Source: an uncultured Aquitalea sp. (GTDB taxonomy: Bacteria > Pseudomonadota > Gammaproteobacteria > Burkholderiales > Chromobacteriaceae). Taken from it: 64,000 bases of DNA. The stretch spans positions 186,001 to 250,000 of the forward strand of contig NZ_CAMFLA010000003.1 of NCBI RefSeq assembly GCF_945957525.1. The letters run 5' to 3'. The position numbers and the translations under genes were made by a program. The notes beneath the pieces were generated by a model. It worked only from the letters and a program-made list of their open reading frames with translations, ran no database searches and was not told where the DNA came from. Shown one piece after another: positions 8,068-16,662 of this stretch. Each line of letters starts with the position of its first letter. Within the stretch, counting starts at the first letter, position 1.

Positions 8068-9158
8068 CACATCTAACACCCCTCATCGCCGCTCTGACGG
8101 TTGACCTCTCCCAGCTCGGCACCGCCGACGGCGAGGCTCCCCGCGTCATCAAGTTGCTTCCGGCTGGCACCTTCCGTGCACGTGACGGTCGTCCGGCCGA
8201 ATGTCCGGCATGGCAGCTGGATGAGGTGTTGGCCGCCATCCTGATTGCCGAAGCCAACCAACGGGAGACGCGCTATGTAATCGACTACGAGCACCAGACC
8301 CTTCGCAGCGAAACCAATGGCAAGCCCGCCCCCGCCAGTGGGTGGTTCGGCGCGCTGGAGTGGCGCGAAGACGGCCTCTATGCCACGGATGTGGAATGGA
8401 CGGCGACGGCAGCCGCCATGATCGTGGCCAAGGAATACCTCTATCTCTCCCCTGTTTTTACCTACGACAAGCACGGTCGCGTCACTGGCCTGCTGCATGT
8501 CGCTCTGACCAATAACCCGGCTCTGGACCAACTGCCTGAACTGCAGGTAGCGGCCTTGTCGCGTCTGGTTTCCCTCACCCAGTCCGTTATCCAAGAGGAG
8601 TCTGCAATGGACGAACTGATCGAGCAGCTGCGCTGGCTGCTCAACCTGCCGGTCGGCGCGACTGCCGACGACATCAAGGCTCAGCTGCAAAAGCTGGTTG
8701 ACCAGCTTTCCAATGGTCAAGGCACAGCTGCTGCCAGCGTTGACCTGGTCAACCTGGTCAACACCTTGCAGCAGCGCATTGCCGTCCTGTCTGCCAACCA
8801 GGTGGACCCGGCCCGCTTTGCGCCGGTCGACACCATGCGCGATCTGCAAGGCCAGGTTGCAGCACTGACCGCCCAACTGTCCGGCCGCGAGGTTGACGAG
8901 TTGGTCGTGGCGGCGCTGTCCGATGGTCGTTTGTTGGCGGCCCAGGAAGGCTGGGCGCGCGATCTCGGCAAATCCAATCTGGCCCAACTCAAGGGCTACC
9001 TCGACACCGCCCCGAAGATTGCCGCGCTGTCTGGCACCCAGACCCGTGGCAACCCGCCCGTAGATGAGCCGGCTCCCGGACTCGACGCCGACACGCTGGC
9101 CATTTGCAGCATGTTTGGCAACGACCCGGCTGCCGTGGCCAGCGCCCTGAAGGAGTAA
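8064..9158 (+). CDS. prohead protease (Mu gpI-like) with C-terminal scaffold region
   Basis: The 364-residue protein matches Mu I-type prohead proteases: N-terminal protease domain (about 1-170) with PAECPAWQLDEV, YVIDYEHQTL and the segment YLYLSPVFTYD, followed by a coiled-coil-rich scaffold part (about 182-300). The protease matures the capsid by cutting the scaffold and itself. ATG 8064 is chosen; an in-frame ATG at 8043 would add seven residues. An internal start at 8607 likely makes the scaffold alone. It follows the cargo gene and its stem-loop. Confidence 0.88.
   Translation: MAHLTPLIAALTVDLSQLGTADGEAPRVIKLLPAGTFRARDGRPAECPAWQLDEVLAAILIAEANQRETRYVIDYEHQTLRSETNGKPAPASGWFGALEWREDGLYATDVEWTATAAAMIVAKEYLYLSPVFTYDKHGRVTGLLHVALTNNPALDQLPELQVAALSRLVSLTQSVIQEESAMDELIEQLRWLLNLPVGATADDIKAQLQKLVDQLSNGQGTAAASVDLVNLVNTLQQRIAVLSANQVDPARFAPVDTMRDLQGQVAALTAQLSGREVDELVVAALSDGRLLAAQEGWARDLGKSNLAQLKGYLDTAPKIAALSGTQTRGNPPVDEPAPGLDADTLAICSMFGNDPAAVASALKE
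8607..9158 (+). CDS. nested scaffold protein (Mu gpZ-like), in-frame internal start
   Basis: Within the protease gene, AAGAGGAG at 8593-8600 lies 6 bases before an in-frame ATG (8607), giving a 183-residue product beginning MDELIEQLRWLLNLPV. It is largely helical with coiled-coil character (LVNTLQQRIAVLS; MRDLQGQVAALTAQL). In Mu and lambda, the scaffold is made from an in-frame internal start in the protease gene; the good internal ribosome site and domain boundary support the same here. Confidence 0.7.
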   Translation: MDELIEQLRWLLNLPVGATADDIKAQLQKLVDQLSNGQGTAAASVDLVNLVNTLQQRIAVLSANQVDPARFAPVDTMRDLQGQVAALTAQLSGREVDELVVAALSDGRLLAAQEGWARDLGKSNLAQLKGYLDTAPKIAALSGTQTRGNPPVDEPAPGLDADTLAICSMFGNDPAAVASALKE

Positions 9159-9161
9159 GAC

Positions 9162-9566
9162 ATGGCTGCGACTACCCAAGACCGCAATACCCCGTTCAAG
9201 GAAGGCGAGCTGATCGTCGTACCGGTGGCAGCTGCCGTGAAGATTCTGGCGGGTACTCTGGTGGCGGCCAGCGCCACCGGCTTCGCCACTCCCGGCGCAA
9301 CGGCCACGACGCTGGCGTATCTCGGCATGGCTGACGCCAACGTCGACAACTCGGCTGGTGCTGACGGTGCCGTCAGCGTGCCGGTACGACGCGGTAAGGC
9401 GTTCAAGTGGGCCAACGATGGTGGCGACCCGGTGACACAGGCCAGCCTTGGCCGAGCCTGCTTCATCGTCGACAACCAGACCGTCGCTAAAACCAACGGT
9501 GCCAACACCCGCTCGCAAGCCGGCATTGTCGTCGGCCTCGATGCAGACGGCGTGTGGGTCCTTTAA
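9162..9566 (+). CDS. probable capsid decoration (cement) protein
   Basis: The 134-residue, alanine/glycine/valine-rich beta-type protein starts 3 bases after the protease stop and precedes the major capsid gene, where transposable phages carry a decoration or DUF2190-like protein. The sequence reads as successive short strands (GELIVVPVAAAVKILAG; GAVSVPVRRGKAFKW; QAGIVVGLDADGVWVL). Function is inferred from position and beta-rich character. Confidence 0.6.
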   Translation: MAATTQDRNTPFKEGELIVVPVAAAVKILAGTLVAASATGFATPGATATTLAYLGMADANVDNSAGADGAVSVPVRRGKAFKWANDGGDPVTQASLGRACFIVDNQTVAKTNGANTRSQAGIVVGLDADGVWVL

Positions 9567-9584
9567 TCACAGGAGAAAGCACAC

Positions 9585-10493
9585 ATGATCATCAACGCTT
9601 CCACCTTGAAGGCGATCTTCGTCAACCTGAAGACCACCTTCAATAATGCTTTCGATGCGGCCCCGAGTCAGTGGCAAAAAATCGCCATGGAGGTACCGTC
9701 CACTGCGCGCTCGAATGACTACAAGTGGCTGTCCACCTTTCCGCGTATGCAGAAGTGGATTGGTGAGAAGGCCGTCAAAGCGCTGGCAGCCTCCGGCTAC
9801 ACCATCACCAACGATGACTGGGAAGCCACCGTCGAAGTCGACCGCAACGACATCGATGACGACAACCTGGGCATCTATGCGCCACAAGCGCAGATGGCGG
9901 GTTACTCCGCCAAGCAACTGCCGGACGAGATCGTGTTCGACCTGGTCAGCAAGGGCTTCACCAACCAGTGCTACGACACTCAGTACTTCTTTGATATCGA
10001 CCACCCGGTAGGTACGCAGTCGGTCTCGAACAAGGGCACCAAGAAACTGTCCGCCGCCTCGCAGGCCGCCGCCATGGCGAGCTATGGCGCAGCCCGCACC
10101 GCCATGAAGAAATTCAAGGATGACGAAGGTCGCCCGCTCAACATCACTCCCAATGTCCTGCTGGTACCGCCGGCGCTGGAAGATACCGCCCGTGCGCTGC
10201 TGACCAACGATCGGCTTGATGATGGCAAGGCCAACCCCTACAAGGGCACGGCCGAGCTGGTGGTGGATGCTCGCCTGACCTCGGACGACGCCTGGTTCTT
10301 GCTGGATACCACCAAACCGGTCAAGCCGTTCATCTACCAGAACCGTAAGAAGCCGGTGTTTGTGCAGCAGACCGATCCCCAGGCCGACGATGTGTTCATG
10401 CGACGCAAATTCAAGTTCGGTGCAGAAGCTCGTGCTGCAGGTGGCTACGGTTTCTGGCAACTGGCTTACGGCTCCGACGGTTCCGTCGCTTAA
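9585..10493 (+). CDS. major capsid protein (Mu gpT/gp34)
   Basis: The 302-residue protein matches the Mu gpT major head subunit family in length and sequence, including YKWLSTFPRMQKWIGEK, the segment WEATVEVDRNDIDDD and the C-terminal RRKFKFGAEARAAGGYGFW. It builds the icosahedral head. A ribosome site (AGGAGA) lies upstream of the ATG. It follows the protease/scaffold and decoration genes as in other Mu-like phages. Confidence 0.93.
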   Translation: MIINASTLKAIFVNLKTTFNNAFDAAPSQWQKIAMEVPSTARSNDYKWLSTFPRMQKWIGEKAVKALAASGYTITNDDWEATVEVDRNDIDDDNLGIYAPQAQMAGYSAKQLPDEIVFDLVSKGFTNQCYDTQYFFDIDHPVGTQSVSNKGTKKLSAASQAAAMASYGAARTAMKKFKDDEGRPLNITPNVLLVPPALEDTARALLTNDRLDDGKANPYKGTAELVVDARLTSDDAWFLLDTTKPVKPFIYQNRKKPVFVQQTDPQADDVFMRRKFKFGAEARAAGGYGFWQLAYGSDGSVA

Positions 10494-10501
10494 GCAAGGG
10501 A

Positions 10502-10927
10502 ATGATCATGGCTGCCAAACCCAAGACTACTCCGACCACTCAAGCCAAGATTGCCGCTCCGCAGGACAACTCGGAACCGATCAGCCAGCAATCCGGCGAT
10601 CAGATTGCCGATCAGGCAGCTCAGCAGAAGCCGTTACAACAAGGCCCTGCAGAGCAGGACGATCAAGCTCAGGATGTTGAGCTGCCCGGCGAGCAGGAGC
10701 CCTCTCTGCCGGCCAAGGAACAAGCTGCTGCAGCGCTGACTGGTTTGTTTGAACCCAACGCCGTTGAAGTCGTCGCCAAGTGCGAGAGCTTCCGCCGGGC
10801 CGGCCGTGTCTTCACCCGCGATAAGACGACCATCCGCCTCGAGGAGCTGAACGAGTCCGAGTTCAAGCTGCTGTACGAAGAGCCGATGCTGGCCGTGCAG
10901 CTGACCTATCTCTCCGGGGAGGAATGA
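10502..10927 (+). CDS. Mu gp35-like head-region protein
   Basis: This 141-residue protein has a long low-complexity N-terminal half rich in Gln, Pro, Ala and Asp (residues about 1-80) and a conserved C-terminal part CESFRRAGRVFTRDKTTIRL, which I recognise from Mu-like gp35/FluMu HI1506 proteins. Role in the virion is not established. The stop overlaps the next start (ATGATC at 10924). Confidence 0.72.
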   Translation: MIMAAKPKTTPTTQAKIAAPQDNSEPISQQSGDQIADQAAQQKPLQQGPAEQDDQAQDVELPGEQEPSLPAKEQAAAALTGLFEPNAVEVVAKCESFRRAGRVFTRDKTTIRLEELNESEFKLLYEEPMLAVQLTYLSGEE

Positions 10928-11349
10928 TCGTGTACGCCACCCGTGACGACATGGTGACCCGATTTGGTGAGCGGGAGGTCATTGCACTGACCGACCGCGA
11001 CTATGCCGGCCAGATCAACGACACGGTGCTGACTGAAGCTCTGGTGAACGCTACCGCCGAGATTGATGGCTACCTCGGCGGGCGTTACCCGCTGCCGATG
11101 GCGACACCCCCGAAAATCCTCACCGGCTACGCCTGCGACATCGCTCGTTATCGGATGTGTGGCGCTGACGCGGTGGAAACGGAGTTGATTCGGGATCGTT
11201 ACAAGGATGCCATCCGGTTCCTGGAACTGGTGGCGGCCGGCAGGGTGACCCTGGGTGGTATGCCGGGTGGCGGTCCAGCTCCGGTAGACAACACGGTGCA
11301 GTTCACGCCTGGGCTGCGGGTCTTTGCCCGCGATGGCGGAGCGTTCTGA
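10924..11349 (+). CDS. DUF1320 head-tail connector protein (Mu gp36)
   Basis: The 141-residue protein opens with YATRDDMVTRFGEREVIALTD and continues with EIDGYLGGRYPLP, both characteristic of DUF1320. In Mu this is gp36, placed between the capsid and tail genes and assumed to be part of the head completion or neck. Overlaps on both sides (ATGA, TGATG) show coupling. Confidence 0.9.
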   Translation: MIVYATRDDMVTRFGEREVIALTDRDYAGQINDTVLTEALVNATAEIDGYLGGRYPLPMATPPKILTGYACDIARYRMCGADAVETELIRDRYKDAIRFLELVAAGRVTLGGMPGGGPAPVDNTVQFTPGLRVFARDGGAF

Positions 11350-12014
11350 TGATTCTGGTTCAGACCGAAAACGCCATCATTGCCCGCCTGCGGCTGGGTC
11401 TCGGCCGCATGGTGCGTGAGGTCGGCAGCTATGGCGGCGAACTGGACGACGGGCTCGGAGATGCCATTCGCCGCTTCCCGGCCGCCTGGGTCACTTTCGG
11501 CGGGGTCACCAAGACCGAGCCGTATGGCACCAGTCGGCAGAAATTCAAGGCCACCGGGCAGTTCGTAGTGATGGTCGGCGAGCGCAGTGTGCGCAAAGAA
11601 GACGCTAGCCGGATCGGCGGCCCCGCCGCTGGCGAAGTGGGCAGTTACTCGCTGGTCTATGCCGTGCGACGCCTGCTGTCCTCGCAGGATCTCGGGCTGC
11701 CCATTGCTGAACTGATGCCCGGTCGGGTTCGCACTCTCTACAACTCGCGAATGGATAAACAGGCGTTCTCGGTATTTGCCTGCGAATTCCAGACAGCGTG
11801 GATCGAAGAGGTGTTGCCGAACGAGCACTGGCCGAGCCCGCCAGCAGCTGGCACACCAGAAGCAGAAACCAGCCCCGATGCGGTATTTGCTCGCTACCAG
11901 GGCAAGCTCGGCCAGCCCGACCCGGACTGGCTGCGTACTGGCCTCAATTACCACCTGATCCCGGATGACGGTCAGCCCGATGCCCAGGATCTTCTCTCCA
12001 GGAGCAACTCATGA
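11349..12014 (+). CDS. DUF1834 protein (Mu gp37)
   Basis: The 221-residue protein belongs to the gp37/DUF1834 family by order and features: an N-terminal helix ENAIIARLRLGLG, a central AAWVTFGGVTKTEPYGTSRQ and FVVMVGERS. It is probably a tail-terminator or neck component, placed just before the sheath gene. It is translationally coupled to gp36 (TGATG) and to the next gene (ATGA). Confidence 0.82.
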   Translation: MILVQTENAIIARLRLGLGRMVREVGSYGGELDDGLGDAIRRFPAAWVTFGGVTKTEPYGTSRQKFKATGQFVVMVGERSVRKEDASRIGGPAAGEVGSYSLVYAVRRLLSSQDLGLPIAELMPGRVRTLYNSRMDKQAFSVFACEFQTAWIEEVLPNEHWPSPPAAGTPEAETSPDAVFARYQGKLGQPDPDWLRTGLNYHLIPDDGQPDAQDLLSRSNS

Positions 12015-12211
12015 AAGTGAAAGCCGCGCCCGGTATTCAGGTACCGATGGAAGACAAACCGCGCGAGTTCATCACCGATGCCGAAGCGGTTGAGGTGCCC
12101 AACAGCACCTATTACCTGCGCATTGTGGCGGACGGCGACCTGATCGACGTTGAAGCCGTACCGGCTGAAACTGACGGTGCCAAAAAAGCCGCGAAGAAAG
12201 GGGGTGAATGA
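12011..12211 (+). CDS. DUF2635 protein (Mu gp38)
   Basis: A 66-residue protein with the pattern VKAAPGIQVPMEDKPREFI followed by a short beta segment and a lysine-rich tail, as in DUF2635. It is encoded immediately before the sheath gene as in Mu, overlapping both neighbours by 4 bases. Function is unknown. Confidence 0.82.
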   Translation: MKVKAAPGIQVPMEDKPREFITDAEAVEVPNSTYYLRIVADGDLIDVEAVPAETDGAKKAAKKGGE

Positions 12212-13629
12212 TGTCCAGCCCGAATATCAGCTTTGACAGCATTCCGTCGAGCATTCGCAAGCCCGGCAAGTACTTCGAGTTCAATACCCGGCTGGCGGTG
12301 CGTACCTTGCCGGGCAACCTGCAAAAGGTATTGGTACTGGGCCAGAAGCTGGCTGCTGGCAGTCAGGCCGCCCTGGTGCCGGTGGATGTATTCAGTGATG
12401 AGCAGGCCGCTCAGCTGTTCGGCCGTGGTTCGCAACTGCACCTGATGGTGCGGGCCGCGATCAAAGCCAACCCCTACCTGCAACTGACCACCATTGGTGT
12501 TGTGGACCCCGCTGGCAGTGCCGCAAGCGGGACCACTACGCTGGCCGGTACCGCAACGGGCAGTGGCGTGGTGTCGCTGTGGGTGGGTGCCAATCGCGTT
12601 GATATCGCAGTCAATAGTGGTGATACGGCCGCTGCTGTTGCCACGGCCCTGGCTGCGGCCGTGACCGCTAAACCCGACATCCCGGTCAACAGCGTTGCGG
12701 CGGCCGGCGTGGTAACGCATACCTGCTATCACAAGGGCACGGTAGGCAACGATATCAAACTTGTCGCCAGTTGCACTGCGCCGGGCCTGACAGCCACGGT
12801 AGCGACACTGACTGGTGGCACGCTTGATCCGGATTACACCACAGCCTTGGCAGCCGTCGCTGGCGCTGGCCACAACATCATCGTGGCTCCGCTGTCCAGC
12901 CAGGCGCATCTTACTGCACTGCGCACCCATCTGGACTTTGTGTCCGGGCCGATGGAACAGCGAGGAGCTACCGGCGTGTTCGGTTGGCCGGGTTCGCTGG
13001 CCACAGGCACCACGCTCGCCGGCCAGATCAACGGCGGTCGGGTTACGGGTGCCTGGTATCGCGGCTCTTTGCGGCTGCCGTGCGAAATCGCCGCTGCCTA
13101 CGCTGCCGTTATTGCCAGCGAAGAAGATCCGGCCCGCCCGCTCAATACCCTTGAGCTGGCCGGCCTGGACGTCACCACCATCGACCAGCGGCCCATCCGT
13201 ACCGAGCAGGAAAACGCGCTCAACAATGGCCTGACGCCGCTGGAAGTCGGCCCCGGTGACAAGGTGCAGATCGTCCGGGCGATTTCCACCTACACCAAGG
13301 CGGCAGACGGCACCAACGACGTGTCGCTGCTGGATATCACCACCATCCGCACGCTGGACTATGTGCGCAAAGCATGCCGCGAACGGATCAGCCTGCGTTT
13401 CCCGCGCGAAAAACTGTCCGAGCGCACCCCGGAAAAGGTTCGCTCTGAGCTGTATGACGTGCTGCTCAAGCTGGAAGAGTTGGAGATCGTCGAAAACGTC
13501 GAAGCCAACAAGGATGGCCTGCTGGTTGAGTTCGATAGCCAGGACGTGAACCGGCTGAATGCCAAGATTCCGGCCGATGTTGTTAACGGCTTGCACGTGT
13601 TCGCCGGTCGCATCGATCTGCTGCTGTAA
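12208..13629 (+). CDS. tail sheath protein (Mu gpL/gp39)
   Basis: The 473-residue contractile tail sheath begins ISFDSIPSSIRKPGKYFEFN, a typical Mu gpL start, and ends in a conserved C-terminal domain (DYVRKACRERISLRFPREKL) that forms the contacts between sheath rings. Its presence shows the phage has a myovirus-type contractile tail. An Ala/Thr/Gly-rich central region (about residues 100-210) probably forms the outer, variable domain. Two adjacent ATGs (12208, 12211) are possible starts. Confidence 0.94.
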   Translation: MMSSPNISFDSIPSSIRKPGKYFEFNTRLAVRTLPGNLQKVLVLGQKLAAGSQAALVPVDVFSDEQAAQLFGRGSQLHLMVRAAIKANPYLQLTTIGVVDPAGSAASGTTTLAGTATGSGVVSLWVGANRVDIAVNSGDTAAAVATALAAAVTAKPDIPVNSVAAAGVVTHTCYHKGTVGNDIKLVASCTAPGLTATVATLTGGTLDPDYTTALAAVAGAGHNIIVAPLSSQAHLTALRTHLDFVSGPMEQRGATGVFGWPGSLATGTTLAGQINGGRVTGAWYRGSLRLPCEIAAAYAAVIASEEDPARPLNTLELAGLDVTTIDQRPIRTEQENALNNGLTPLEVGPGDKVQIVRAISTYTKAADGTNDVSLLDITTIRTLDYVRKACRERISLRFPREKLSERTPEKVRSELYDVLLKLEELEIVENVEANKDGLLVEFDSQDVNRLNAKIPADVVNGLHVFAGRIDLLL

Positions 13630-13694
13630 CAACCCAGGGGCGGCTGGAGGCCACCAGACCCGAGAAGGTCGCCCGACTACCACAGGAGAAAAGC

Positions 13695-14069
13695 ATGGCA
13701 CTTCAGGAATACGCTGGCGCCATCGTGCTGGAGGTTGACGGCAAAGAGGTCGAGGTGATCGACGTCAACATCAATACCAAGACTGGTCGCAAGCTGGTCA
13801 AGACCATGAACAAGACTGGCCGGGCCAAGGGATTTGCCAAGGGCATCGCGGAGTACGACATGTCCGTTACGGTAGCGATACCGCTTTCGGGCGATCTGGA
13901 CTGGGAAGGGATTGAAGGCGCGAAGCTGACGATCTACCCACTGAGCCCCGGTGGTAAGCGAGAAAGCTACCTTGACTGCTTTACCACCGAGGTGGGCGAG
14001 AAATACAGCGTCGACAACGAAGCGCGCCGGGATCTCAAAGTGCAGGCGCTGCGCAAGGTGAAGGAGTAA
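13695..14069 (+). CDS. tail tube protein (Mu gpM/gp40)
   Basis: The 124-residue protein follows the sheath gene and matches the Mu tail-tube family: ADGKEV-type beta strands and KTGRKLVKTMNKTGRAKGF. It polymerises around the tape measure to make the inner tube. A ribosome site (CAGGAGA) precedes the ATG in a 65-base gap after the sheath gene. Confidence 0.88.
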   Translation: MALQEYAGAIVLEVDGKEVEVIDVNINTKTGRKLVKTMNKTGRAKGFAKGIAEYDMSVTVAIPLSGDLDWEGIEGAKLTIYPLSPGGKRESYLDCFTTEVGEKYSVDNEARRDLKVQALRKVKE

Positions 14070-14072
14070 GGC

Positions 14073-14459
14073 ATGGCCATGACTGAAAAGGACACGCTGC
14101 TCTACGGCGTGGAGTATCCGGCGGGCTCCGGCCAAATGCACTACGACTTCGAACTGCGCCTGCCGACCGTGGGTGACAACATCGTCGCCATCGAGGAGCT
14201 GGGCGTGGGCTCCAACCTACGGCTGAACACCGCGATGCTCGCGCGTGCCCTGGTACGACTCGGCGACATACCGTCGGAGGCGATTACCTACGAGCTGCTG
14301 GACAAGGAACTGGTCGACGATGACTACGACGTGCTGGCTACGGCGCGGGATCGGCTTAAAAAAAAGCGGATGCGGCCGAAGCCCAGCTTGCCGGCTTCCG
14401 ACTCGCCGTCGTCGCCCTCGGCAAGCACGGTATCCCCGAGCCCCGAATCCGCGAGCTGA
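14073..14459 (+). CDS. tail assembly chaperone, short form (Mu gp41)
   Basis: The 128-residue protein begins AMTEKDTLLYGVEYPAGSG and has the tail assembly chaperone core (HYDFELRLPTVGDNIVAIEE). It sits between tube and tape measure, as chaperones that coat the tape measure during tail assembly do. The zero-frame C-terminus after residue 97 is Ser/Pro-rich and looks unselected, whereas the -1 frame after an A8 run continues to the tape measure start; see the frameshift product. Confidence 0.88.
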   Translation: MAMTEKDTLLYGVEYPAGSGQMHYDFELRLPTVGDNIVAIEELGVGSNLRLNTAMLARALVRLGDIPSEAITYELLDKELVDDDYDVLATARDRLKKKRMRPKPSLPASDSPSSPSASTVSPSPESAS

Positions 14460-14581
14460 CTGCCGCTGAGTTTGAAGGATATCTCGCTGCTGTTAACCGG
14501 CTGTATGGCGGCAAGCTACGGCAGGGAGACGGCAGCGAGTCTCGCCGCATCACCTCACAGCGTAGAAAGAAACCTGCCTGA
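14073..14581 (+). CDS. tail assembly chaperone, -1 frameshift product
   Basis: At 14355-14366 the zero frame reads CTT AAA AAA AAG, an A8 slippery run (14358-14365). A -1 shift there opens a 72-codon extension that ends in TGA at 14579-14581, 2 bases before the tape measure ATG; the product would be about 169 residues. The extension looks like real protein (EPRIRELTAAEFEGYLAAVN, ending QRRKKPA). Frameshifted chaperone pairs before the tape measure are conserved in long-tailed phages; Mu itself is reported to use a -2 shift, so -1 here would be a variation. Confidence 0.75.
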
Positions 14582-14583
14582 TT

Positions 14584-16662
14584 ATGCCCCGTAACCCTGA
14601 ATTAGCCCTGACGCTCAAGGCGCGCGATGAAGCCTCCCGTACCGTCCAGCGGGTCATGCAGGAGGCTGAGCGGCAGACCCAGCGCGCGGAACGAGCGGTT
14701 ATCGGCCTGTCGCGTGAAAGCCAGCGGATGTCCAGCGCGCGGGAGCAACTTGGCGTCCGTGCCGAACGGGCAATCCAACGCGAGATCCAGCTGACCGAAG
14801 CTGCTTACAAGCGACTGACCAACAGTGGCACGTTGACTGCCAAAGAGCAGTCGCGGGCCTATGACGCCATGCGCGACAAGGTAGCCGGGCTGCGCCGGGA
14901 GATGGCGGGTGTGAGCCAGTTGCAACGTGGCATGGTGGCCGGGGCCAAGGGGTTGGCTGCTGCGGCTGCTAGCATAGCGGCTGGCGGCTATGTGGTCAGC
15001 CAGCCCATCAAGCGAACAATGGAGTATGACCGCCGTCTGGCCATGATGGCGAATACCGCATTCGCAGAACGTGATGTGGCCGGCCGCCGCGCAGGCGTGC
15101 ATGAACTGGATGAGGCCATCAAGCATGCAGTGCGCGAGGGCGGAGGCTCCCGCGAGAATGCGGCCGAGACGCTGGATAGCTTGCTGGCTTCAGGGGCAAT
15201 GAGCCAGAAAAGTGCCGTTAATCTGCTGCCAATGCTGCAGAAATATGCCACGGCAACAGGTGCCGATCCGAACGAACTCGGCAATATCGCCATCCGGGCC
15301 ATGCAGACGTTCAAAATCAAGGAAAGCGAGCTGCCGCTGGCGCTCGACATGGCGATCAAGGCAGGCCAGGAAGGCGGCTTCGAGCTGAAAGACATGTCCA
15401 AGTGGCTACCCCAGCAGATGGCGGCTGCAAAACAGGCGGGCATGTCCGGTATGGGTGGACTGGCCAAATTGCTTGCAGCCAACCAAGCTGCAGTGATCAC
15501 AGCCGGCACCAAAGACGAGGCTGGCAATAACCTGGTCAACCTGCTGGCTAAGATCAATAGCCAGGATACGGCCAGAGACGCTGCCAAAATCAGCGCAAAG
15601 ACATTCCAAGAAAAGAAGAAAGGCGAGAAAGGCATCGACCTGGCCGGTACGCTGGCGGCCGCCCGTGAAAAGGGGGTGAATTCGCTGGATGCTTTTGTTG
15701 GCTTGGTCGACATGGTGGTCGGCCATGACAAGCGTTACCAAGAAATCCAGGCCAAGCTGAAGACTGCCAAAGGCGATGACCGCAAGGCGCTGCTGGAGTC
15801 ACAGGGCGATATCCTGCAGGGATCGGCCGTGGGCACTCTGATTCAGGACCGCCAAGCGCTGATGGCGTTGGTCGGCTACATGGGTAACCGCGAATACGTA
15901 AAAGATATCGAAGGCAAGCTACCAGGTGCTGGCGGCACCGGCCAGATCAACTTTGACATGATCGCCGGCACCGCATCATTTCAGACCGAGCGGGCTAAAA
16001 ACGAAAAGGCCATTGCCGAACAGCAAGCGTTTGATGGGCTCAGCAATACGATAGGTTCTGTTTCCGGGAAACTCGCAGATTATGCGCAAGCCTATCCGGG
16101 GCTATCGACGGCCTTGGTCGGCGCGACCACAGCTGTGACGGCTCTTGCGGCTGCAGCTGGCGCTGCAGCCATACCGATGATGATGATGGGTGGCGGTGCT
16201 GGTGCTGGTGCCGGTGCGGGTGGCATAGCCGGTCGAGCGTTGGGGGGAGCGGGGGCCGCTCTCAGGGCGGGCGGTGGTGTACTGGCTGCTGGTGCTGTTG
16301 GTTATGGCGTGGGCTCCCTGATCAATGAGGGCATCACCGGCGTGTTGACCGCCACGAATGGTGGCAAAGAACGCACCCTTGGTACTTGGCTCTACGACAT
16401 GTTCAACGGAGACAAAGATGCCAAGCTGCTTGAGCCTACGACGTTTGCCAAACGTAACGCGCCAAGCGGCGCTGCCCCTATCCCGCAGCTGGATATGCTG
16501 CAGTCCACCTTGAATGTCTCCACCAAGCTGGATATGGCCGCCATGAAAATGCAGCAGGCCACCAGTACTCCCATCCCCGTGCAAGTGACCGTTGATGTGC
16601 AGAACGGCAATATCGTCGCCGCCGTCAACCAGGCGAACACGATGGCATTCAGGAGAGGATGA
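14584..16662 (+). CDS. tail tape measure protein (Mu gp42-like)
   Basis: The 692-residue protein determines tail length. The first 130 residues are a charged coiled coil (RTVQRVMQEAERQTQRAERA), followed by the TP901-type tape-measure core (about 150-340, with TADDP-like NELGNIAIRAMQTFKIKESE), then hydrophobic Gly/Ala stretches (about 510-590) that could insert into a membrane. This order is normal for tape measures. The stop overlaps gpN by 4 bases. Confidence 0.93.
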   Translation: MPRNPELALTLKARDEASRTVQRVMQEAERQTQRAERAVIGLSRESQRMSSAREQLGVRAERAIQREIQLTEAAYKRLTNSGTLTAKEQSRAYDAMRDKVAGLRREMAGVSQLQRGMVAGAKGLAAAAASIAAGGYVVSQPIKRTMEYDRRLAMMANTAFAERDVAGRRAGVHELDEAIKHAVREGGGSRENAAETLDSLLASGAMSQKSAVNLLPMLQKYATATGADPNELGNIAIRAMQTFKIKESELPLALDMAIKAGQEGGFELKDMSKWLPQQMAAAKQAGMSGMGGLAKLLAANQAAVITAGTKDEAGNNLVNLLAKINSQDTARDAAKISAKTFQEKKKGEKGIDLAGTLAAAREKGVNSLDAFVGLVDMVVGHDKRYQEIQAKLKTAKGDDRKALLESQGDILQGSAVGTLIQDRQALMALVGYMGNREYVKDIEGKLPGAGGTGQINFDMIAGTASFQTERAKNEKAIAEQQAFDGLSNTIGSVSGKLADYAQAYPGLSTALVGATTAVTALAAAAGAAAIPMMMMGGGAGAGAGAGGIAGRALGGAGAALRAGGGVLAAGAVGYGVGSLINEGITGVLTATNGGKERTLGTWLYDMFNGDKDAKLLEPTTFAKRNAPSGAAPIPQLDMLQSTLNVSTKLDMAAMKMQQATSTPIPVQVTVDVQNGNIVAAVNQANTMAFRRG

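Noticed and set aside
14245..14469. +1-frame open reading after the A8 run in the tail chaperone gene
   Set aside because: It ends 112 bases short of the tape measure start and is Arg/Pro-rich, unlike the -1 frame which ends next to it.
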